Assembly (NCBI RefSeq): GCF_037975245.1
Contig: NC_092577.1
Span: 13,195,513 to 13,259,512 of the forward strand
Reading direction: 5' to 3'
Length of the DNA: 64,000 nucleotides
Origin: Apostichopus japonicus
Lineage: Eukaryota > Echinodermata > Holothuroidea > Aspidochirotida > Stichopodidae
The position numbers and the translations under genes were made by a program. The notes beneath the pieces were generated by a model. It saw nothing but the letters and a program-made list of their open reading frames with translations. It searched no databases and was not told the origin of the DNA. Positions within the stretch are counted from its first letter, which is position 1; each line of letters begins with the position of its first letter. Below, piece after piece: positions 63,566-64,000 of the stretch.

Positions 63566-63831
63566 CTGGTGATATTAGGCTACAGTATTATGCATTCTAT
63601 AATCATTAAATCTGATTTCTGTCTCTACTCCAGGATGATACAGATTGTCACTACTAGCACAAGTCACATTAGAGACAGCCTCCTGTTTTCTCTGTAATTT
63701 TACTGTTTTTGTGTGAGCAATCTTGTTCAATCTTATACAGGTTGGTGATTATCCATCAGAGAATACATTTGACAAGTTGACTTATCTTTTAGTCATCACG
63801 TTCTTGAGAAAGTATGTATTACTTTTTACAG

Positions 63832-63979
63832 GAAATATGTGACTAAGTTCAAACCTATCCTATGTGTCCTGTTCATACCTACATTGTTGAGCCTCTCCTT
63901 CTGGACTTCTCTATTATGTGGATGCCATTTTGACTTTGAACAGTTCAAGGAGAAGATATCGACCGTTACACTCCAATGA
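63832..63979 (+). CDS. candidate exon C of an unidentified membrane protein
   Basis: Follows acceptor TTACTTTTTACAG. In the phase left by exon B it reads KYVTKFKPILCVLFIPTLL then SLSFWTSLLCGCHFDFEQF and stops at TGA 63977-63979. It would give a second hydrophobic segment and a short tail. The exon could instead belong to another reading; a competing in-phase-0 segment lies at 63741-63811. Confidence 0.35.
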
Positions 63980-64000
63980 CCATCAAGCAGTCTTACACCA

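Noticed and set aside
63741-63831. Segment 63741-63811 plus a 20-base GT-AG intron before exon C
   Set aside because: 20 bases is far too short for a spliceosomal intron. The two acceptors are more likely alternatives, or one is chance.

Overview
The window is eukaryotic nuclear DNA. It is AT-rich, its genes are split by many GT-AG introns, and it is full of LINE, SINE, DNA-transposon and minisatellite sequence. Gene content and repeat style fit a marine invertebrate deuterostome, probably an echinoderm such as a sea cucumber. That is inferred from protein style, not from a marker gene.

Gene 1 (minus strand, 24660 down to 1788) is a complete receptor tyrosine kinase. I assembled it from 13 exons whose phases all agree, giving 901 codons plus a stop. 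The order is signal peptide, VWC1, domain X1, VWC2, domain X2, one transmembrane helix, juxtamembrane segment, tyrosine kinase and a short tail. X1 and X2 are paralogous domains of about 150 residues with four conserved cysteines; I do not recognise their family. Every extracellular module is a single phase 1-1 exon, so the ectodomain looks like a duplicated two-exon VWC+X cassette. The kinase has HGD in place of HRD and SLE in place of APE.

Gene 2 (plus strand, 30995 to at least 56583) is sorting nexin 17 (SNX17). Eleven exons in consistent phase encode 447 residues of the PX and FERM-like regions. The last exon, with the C-terminal tip, was not found. The two start codons are divergent and about 6.3 kb apart. 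A third, partial and unidentified membrane-protein gene may start around 60828 and run to the window end. A THAP-type zinc-finger half lies antisense in SNX17 intron 1.

The introns carry the unusual material. A 62-bp minisatellite (about 24 units) is built from the 3' end and splice donor of SNX17 exon 6. A 2-kb foldback element carries a PC4 (SUB1-like) coactivator domain. A L1/Tx1-like LINE is split by a DNA transposon with 15-bp inverted ends and an 8-bp target duplication, itself split by a further element. A second hAT-like MITE has a perfect 8-bp target duplication. There is also a decayed tyrosine-recombinase retroelement, three SINE families, a 117-bp satellite and many microsatellites. 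No rRNA genes, functional tRNA genes or CRISPR arrays were seen.
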